Part shown: positions 31,703 to 35,718 of the stretch, piece by piece | How positions within the stretch are numbered: position 1 is the first letter of the stretch | How the letters are laid out: the number at the start of each line of letters is the position of its first letter | Assembly: GCA_001824135.1 (NCBI GenBank) | Contig: MHWM01000032.1 | Location: 1-35,718 of the forward strand | Direction of reading: 5' to 3' | Length of the DNA: 35,718 bases | Source: Candidatus Zambryskibacteria bacterium RIFCSPLOWO2_02_FULL_39_14 | Lineage (GTDB): Bacteria; Patescibacteriota; Minisyncoccia; Phycocordibacterales; Zambryskibacteraceae | Notes under the pieces: model-generated | Told to the model about the DNA's origin: nothing | Seen by the model: only the letters and a program-made list of their open reading frames with translations | Databases searched by the model: none | Made by a program: the position numbers and the translations under genes

Positions 31703-32557
31703 CTATGAAGCTTTTGACAACAACTCATTTATTTCATTTATCACCGGCCTAGAATCAAATGTGGTTCCTAAAAACTTACTTAAAAATTCCGGATTATCTT
31801 TAATATTCGAGCACAATACCACTCCAGCACCTAATAATATTTTTTTATTTGCTTTCGAAAGAGAATTGAGACAAGTAATAGGATGTAGAGATTCACTTTC
31901 TATCATATCTTGCAAATTACCTTCTTCTGGATAATTCCAACCTATCATTGTCAGGTTCTTACAAACACCATAGTGTATGGCGGTACTGGAAAATTTGGTA
32001 TTAGTTACAAGCCAACTGTCGGTGATAGACCGGTCGACCCCGCCATAGTTGAAAACATTTTCTTGAAGGTCATCAAATCTCGCTTTTATATAAAGAGCTA
32101 TTTTCAAATCAGATTTAATACCAAGTTCATTATGAAATTTAGCTTCTACCATAATAAGTTTCTTGTCATTGTATGCCACCACATCTACTTCATGTGGTAC
32201 ACATCCGCCAAGTACTACTTGACGAGTCTCGCATCTAAATCCTTTAGCTTTGAGTACTTCAGCTACAAAATCTTCAAAGGGAAATCCTGATGGACCAAGA
32301 TCTGTAATAGCACGGCGAAGAGAATAGCTTCTGGCTACAGGCTTACTAGCCTTCTTCAGGACAGAAAAGGCGTGTTTATATATCTCAGATGTAGTCATAT
32401 CACCTCCAAGTTCCAGTGATATATGTGACAAAACATCTTCTGCCATTTTTTCTGTTGCACCGGATTTCAAAAGAGAGAAACGAAGTTTTTCTGGTTCAAA
32501 AGCTTCACGTTTGCCATTTGCCTTAATAATCATTATTTGTTTTACCGGTTGTATCAT
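31703..32557 (-). CDS. ATP-cone domain fused to a PD-(D/E)xK nuclease-like domain
   Basis: The 284-aa protein has an N-terminal ATP-cone (about residues 8-90: IIKANGKREAFEPEKLRFSLLKSGA, then SYSLRRAI). This is the nucleotide-sensing module of NrdR and ribonucleotide reductase. A restriction-endonuclease-like core follows (about 92-200), with HEVDVVAYNDKKLIMVEAKFH giving the D125 and E138-x-K140 triad. The combination suggests a nuclease gated by nucleotide levels, in DNA repair or defence. It has its own -10 TATAAT ending 6 bases before the ATG and sits directly upstream of the uracil-DNA glycosylase, supporting a DNA-maintenance role. A second in-frame ATG at codon 9 is less likely. Confidence 0.82.
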   Translation of the reverse strand: MIQPVKQIMIIKANGKREAFEPEKLRFSLLKSGATEKMAEDVLSHISLELGGDMTTSEIYKHAFSVLKKASKPVARSYSLRRAITDLGPSGFPFEDFVAEVLKAKGFRCETRQVVLGGCVPHEVDVVAYNDKKLIMVEAKFHNELGIKSDLKIALYIKARFDDLQENVFNYGGVDRSITDSWLVTNTKFSSTAIHYGVCKNLTMIGWNYPEEGNLQDMIESESLHPITCLNSLSKANKKILLGAGVVLCSNIKDNPEFLSKFLGTTFDSRPVINEINELLSKAS

Positions 32558-32563
32558 CTTGTC

Positions 32564-32569
32564 ATTATA
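32564..32569 (-). promoter_or_regulatory. -10 element of the ATP-cone nuclease gene, leaderless spacing
   Basis: TATAAT on the minus strand ends 6 bases before the ATG at 32557, in a region overlapping the last codons of mnmA. No clear -35 is visible. Confidence 0.6.
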
Positions 32570-32571
32570 AC

Positions 32572-33714
32572 CTATGAGATAACTCTATCCATCACTCCAC
32601 CACCTATACCATAGTCACCATCGTCTACTTTACTGGGAGACAAATAAAACACTATTGATTGACCGAGGGATAATCCGTTTATCGGTTTTTGAAACTCTAT
32701 ACCAAGTTCTTTACCTTCAAGAAAAAGTGTGGCAGGCACTTTATTTCCCCTATATCTTATCCTAGCAGAGAGGAGAGGATTTTTAGGTTCAGTAATCCAA
32801 TTCACACCCTTGACCACAATCTTTTTAGGCGAAAGAGAATCTATTTCCGATTTTTTATTTGAAACGGTAATAGTGTTTGCTTTAATGTCTTTTGATACCA
32901 CATAGAAAGCGCCATCCTCCGGTTTTTTCTTCAAAATATCAAAACCGTGCCTTTCTCCAATAGTGTAGAGTACGGCACCACTGTGAGAACCTATGATTTC
33001 ACCTAGAGTATTTAATACATCTCCCGGTTTAGTAGAGATAAAATGAGAAAGAAATTCTTCCATGCTGACATCACCAATAAAGCATATGCCCTGACTATCT
33101 TTCTTCTCCGAGACAGGCAGATTATATTTGCGCGCCAACTTGCGCACCTCATCCTTTTTTAGATTGCCAACTGGAAAGAGTATGTGTGCTAAATCATCTC
33201 TTGTTAAGGTCCAGAGAAAATATGATTGGTCTTTCTCTTTATCCACAGCTTCCTTCAATTGCCCATACTCAATACGAGCATAATGTCCTGTAGCAATATA
33301 GTTAGCACCCATTTCTTTGGCCTTTTTCCAAAATGCTCCAAATTTTATTTCTTTATTGCAGAGTACATCTGGATTCGGCGTACGACCAACTTTGTATTCA
33401 GCTATCATTTTATCCACTACCTCGCTTTTATACTTTTCTTCGAAATCAAAAAACAAGAAAGGAATATCTAAGGCAATGGCTACCTTCATAGCATCACGCC
33501 GTTCATCTCTCCAGCTACAAGGCAGAAAATCGGGTTGCCAGACTTTTATAAATACACCTGTTACGTCGAAACCCTTCTCCTTCAATAGTGCTGCGGAAAC
33601 AGCACTATCTACTCCACCAGAGAGTCCTACAAAGACTTTCGGCTTAGAGGTTATTTGTGTTACAGCAATTTTTTCTTTGCTATCTGGAAATGTATTTAAA
33701 CTTTTTTGCGACAT
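32572..33714 (-). CDS. mnmA: tRNA-specific 2-thiouridylase MnmA
   Basis: MnmA thiolates U34 of tRNA-Lys, -Glu and -Gln using ATP and a sulfur relay. The preferred start is ATG at 33714 (380 aa). Upstream ATGs or alternatives would extend further into mltG, which is already overlapped by 35 bases. Landmarks are the PP-loop FVGLSGGVDSAVSAALL, catalytic cysteine in NPDVLCNKEIKF, second cysteine in KKDSQGICFIGD, and the tail SARIRYRG...YLGQSIVFY-like barrel. The N-terminus has about 25 polar residues before the usual start, perhaps an extension. Its tRNA targets overlap those of the short GluRS in this window. Confidence 0.93.
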   Translation of the reverse strand: MSQKSLNTFPDSKEKIAVTQITSKPKVFVGLSGGVDSAVSAALLKEKGFDVTGVFIKVWQPDFLPCSWRDERRDAMKVAIALDIPFLFFDFEEKYKSEVVDKMIAEYKVGRTPNPDVLCNKEIKFGAFWKKAKEMGANYIATGHYARIEYGQLKEAVDKEKDQSYFLWTLTRDDLAHILFPVGNLKKDEVRKLARKYNLPVSEKKDSQGICFIGDVSMEEFLSHFISTKPGDVLNTLGEIIGSHSGAVLYTIGERHGFDILKKKPEDGAFYVVSKDIKANTITVSNKKSEIDSLSPKKIVVKGVNWITEPKNPLLSARIRYRGNKVPATLFLEGKELGIEFQKPINGLSLGQSIVFYLSPSKVDDGDYGIGGGVMDRVIS

Positions 33715-34630
33715 GGTCATCGAAGTCTTCAGAATAATGCATTGTACCATCGTCTCCTGTCAAGAAATATAAGTAAGGTGTAGAAGTGGGGTTAATGGCG
33801 GCTTTTATACTCTCGAGCCCTGGATTTGATATTGGTCTTGGTGGTAATCCTTTATAGAGATATGTATTGAAAGGAGAGTCAATCTTTAAATCATCAAGAG
33901 TAAGATCCTTAGTAGTCTTGCCATTAACATAAGCAAAACTAGCATCCACCTGTAGAGGCAGGCCTAGCTCCACCCTTCTCCATAAAATACCAGAGACAAT
34001 CTCGCGGTCTATCTGAGATCGAGCTTCACCTTCTATAAGAGATGCCATGATTATAATTTCTTCGGGAGTTTTTCCGGAGAGATTGGAGTTATTGATAACT
34101 TCCGAAACTTTACGGACAAAGTTATTATTAAGCAGTTTTATGGTAGAAGAAGCAGTTACTGTAACCGGGATGAAATAAGTATCTGGAAACAAATACCCTT
34201 CCGGCGCCAAAGATTTGAAACTATCATGATCAAAGAACGGAAATCTATCATCAAAAAGATTTGAAATCTTAGCTACAGTAAAACCTTCTGGAATAGTAAG
34301 TTTAACTGTTTCTATATCGTTATGGCCATGAAATACACGCCAAGCGATAAGAAAAGTGTTCTGGGGACGAGACATGTAATATTGACCGGCTTTCATATCA
34401 CGTTCTCCGCCAAGGACAATAGCTGCCAGACGAAACCAAAAAGGTGAGCGTATAACGTTATCCTCTTGTAATTTTTCTGTAAGAACATAAAGACCAACAC
34501 CCTCTGGAATAGTGATAATAGATCCCGAGGGGAAAGAAAATGGTGGGGTTATATACCAGAGACAAGTGATGAGAAAAAACATCACAAAAATAAACAAATA
34601 AATTCTCTTGTTTATAAAACGCCTATACAT
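33680..34630 (-). CDS. mltG: Endolytic murein transglycosylase MltG
   Basis: MltG cuts nascent glycan strands at the membrane and sets their length. The start is taken as ATG at 34630, 4 bases after the previous stop (316 aa, MYRRFINKRIY...); a frame extending upstream to 34747 overlaps that gene heavily. One membrane helix (about 9-27) is followed by a LysM-like region (IPEGVGLYVLTEKLQEDNVI) and the YceG domain. The catalytic glutamate lies in IIMASLIEGEARSQIDREIVSGILWRRVELGLPLQVD, and the tail has the motifs SPFNTYLYKGLPPRPISNPGL and LYFLTGDDGTMHYSEDFDDH. Confidence 0.93.
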   Translation of the reverse strand: MYRRFINKRIYLFIFVMFFLITCLWYITPPFSFPSGSIITIPEGVGLYVLTEKLQEDNVIRSPFWFRLAAIVLGGERDMKAGQYYMSRPQNTFLIAWRVFHGHNDIETVKLTIPEGFTVAKISNLFDDRFPFFDHDSFKSLAPEGYLFPDTYFIPVTVTASSTIKLLNNNFVRKVSEVINNSNLSGKTPEEIIIMASLIEGEARSQIDREIVSGILWRRVELGLPLQVDASFAYVNGKTTKDLTLDDLKIDSPFNTYLYKGLPPRPISNPGLESIKAAINPTSTPYLYFLTGDDGTMHYSEDFDDHVAKKFKYISR

Positions 34631-34634
34631 AAAT

Positions 34635-35718
34635 CTATACAGGTAGATTGGCAGGAGCTTCTGCCTTCTTTGAAGGAATACGAGTAAGTGTAGGTGTGGT
34701 AGATACTCCACCGTGTGGAAAATGGAATAGAGTAGCCAGCTCTTCAACAGTCAGCACATAAGGCTCACCATACAGGTGTTTAAAAGGAACATCAAAAAAT
34801 GACCGGCGTTTATAGGCTTCAAGGTGTGTTTGATGAAGCATCCTTTTTTTCTTGTCGTGAACATCTTGCCACGGATATTCAACACTCATAAACTTATTAG
34901 GTTTGATGCCATTGAGATTCTTGGAACCAAACTGACGCATACTTCCTATAAGACCCGTAAGTTTGTTCTTATCAAAGATATCTTTAGGCGCAACATAGAG
35001 CACTCTCATCATAGAGTTGAAAGCCAATTTGCCAGCATTGCGTTCTATGGCTTTAATAGTCTCGCCCTGTGTCGTGGTTAAATGTTGGAGAGTCTGAGGT
35101 TTACCTTCAGCTGGTTTAATATAAGATTCTTGTTCAATGATTTTTTTTATTTCTTTCTTAATGCTCTCTTTCCAATCAGGCTTTGGAAAGAGACGTGTAT
35201 CCTTAAGACCCTCCTTGCGATGACCTTGTATCAATATTTGTATCCACGCCTGTTCTCCGGGTTTGAGAGAACCAAGATATTCGATAAGCGGCACGAGGGG
35301 ATCCACTATTTCTTCTGGCTCTTTACCGCCTCGCTCCAGTTCGTAATCTATATATGATTTGATGGGATATGGGTCCGGTTTAACAAGGCTTGTCGTGATA
35401 CCGGAAAAATTTACCTTTTCCGGATCATAGACAACTTTGAGCGCATAATCTTCCGCCTCATAAACTTCCGCACCAGGATATTGAGCATAGATTCTCGATT
35501 CTATAATATTTTTCCACTTTGGTAATGCCCAGATGAAGAACTTAACTTCACCGCCTAACGAGACAATTTCAAGTGAGAAGAAGTCTCTAACTCGACCTTT
35601 AATAAAAACATCTGTAAGCGTACCTACCACATCTTCCCATATACCTTCTAGCACCATTTCCATAGCAGCTGGTGACTTATTTATGTCTCTCGGCAACTTA
35701 ATCTCCAGAAGCACACTG
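34635..35718 (-). CDS. CPR protein of unknown function, N-terminus outside window
   Basis: The frame is open to the right edge: the codon before the apparent GTG at 35714 is a sense codon, so the start lies outside. The visible 360 residues are soluble-looking: LLEIKLPRDINKSPAAMEMV, FFSLEIVSLGGEVKFFIWALPKWKNIIESRIYAQYPGAEVYEAEDY, then a central acidic/basic region, ending LLHQTHLEAYKRRSFFDVPFKHLYGEPYVLTVEELATLFHFPHGG. From memory, similar sequence in CPR genomes lies next to or fused with conjugation-type DNA-transfer ATPases (TraD/VirD4-like). This could not be verified here. It is followed by mltG after 4 bases. Confidence 0.7.
   Translation of the reverse strand, partial: SVLLEIKLPRDINKSPAAMEMVLEGIWEDVVGTLTDVFIKGRVRDFFSLEIVSLGGEVKFFIWALPKWKNIIESRIYAQYPGAEVYEAEDYALKVVYDPEKVNFSGITTSLVKPDPYPIKSYIDYELERGGKEPEEIVDPLVPLIEYLGSLKPGEQAWIQILIQGHRKEGLKDTRLFPKPDWKESIKKEIKKIIEQESYIKPAEGKPQTLQHLTTTQGETIKAIERNAGKLAFNSMMRVLYVAPKDIFDKNKLTGLIGSMRQFGSKNLNGIKPNKFMSVEYPWQDVHDKKKRMLHQTHLEAYKRRSFFDVPFKHLYGEPYVLTVEELATLFHFPHGGVSTTPTLTRIPSKKAEAPANLPV

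Noticed and set aside
1..35718. CRISPR arrays, tRNA or rRNA genes, insertion sequences
   Set aside because: Gaps are short, and no regularly spaced repeats, cloverleaf-like segments or transposase genes were seen.
1..35718. Recoded UGA as in some CPR lineages
   Set aside because: TGA ends several complete genes (for example gltX and scpA) at family-expected or overlap positions, with no in-frame TGA inside conserved genes.

Overview
This AT-rich window looks like a chromosomal segment from a Candidate Phyla Radiation (Patescibacteria) bacterium, most likely the Parcubacteria group. The basis is protein style: short aminoacyl-tRNA synthetases cut to their catalytic cores, tightly packed and overlapping genes, almost no Shine-Dalgarno sequences, many short membrane proteins, and CPR-type proteins of unknown function beside housekeeping genes. 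TGA, TAG and TAA all act as stops, so the code is standard. Assignment to a particular phylum is inference only.

Except for a 3' fragment of murF at the left edge (+ strand), every gene lies on the minus strand. Reading in the direction of transcription (right to left): a partial CPR protein of unknown function, mltG, mnmA, an ATP-cone/nuclease protein and a uracil-DNA glycosylase. Next comes a free-standing 42-codon mini-gene with its own promoter, strong SD and terminator, then a minimal alaS and a membrane-anchored beta-rich protein. The translation block follows: infA, a C39-like membrane protease, rpmJ, rpsM, rpsK, rpsD, rpoA, rplQ, rplM, rpsI, and then grpE-dnaK-dnaJ.

From about 20.1 kb down to 13.5 kb is an accessory region. 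It holds a small EamA-like transporter half, an aldehyde-dehydrogenase-like protein with a C-terminus resembling class I lysyl-tRNA synthetase, an orphan histidine kinase, a small ArsR-type repressor, a four-helix membrane protein and a secreted lipase. A GC-rich palindrome (ATTCGCGCGAAT) occurs three times here, in the control region of the repressor, of the membrane protein/lipase pair and of trpS.

The left third returns to core functions: trpS, an archaeal-type aspS, scpA-scpB (SMC partners), and a cell-wall/division run of dacA, asnB, mraY, ftsW, murG, a short gltX, an M23 peptidase and two very small membrane proteins.

The strongest genome-scale signal is the spacing of promoters. At least six genes have a TATAAT-like -10 box whose last base lies exactly 6 nt before the start codon, and two more have it 7-8 nt before. 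This predicts leaderless transcripts. The other leading candidates for something new are the 42-codon unit at 30915-31104, the palindrome regulon, the ALDH/LysRS-like fusion, and a family-4-like uracil-DNA glycosylase that has lost all four iron-sulfur cysteines.
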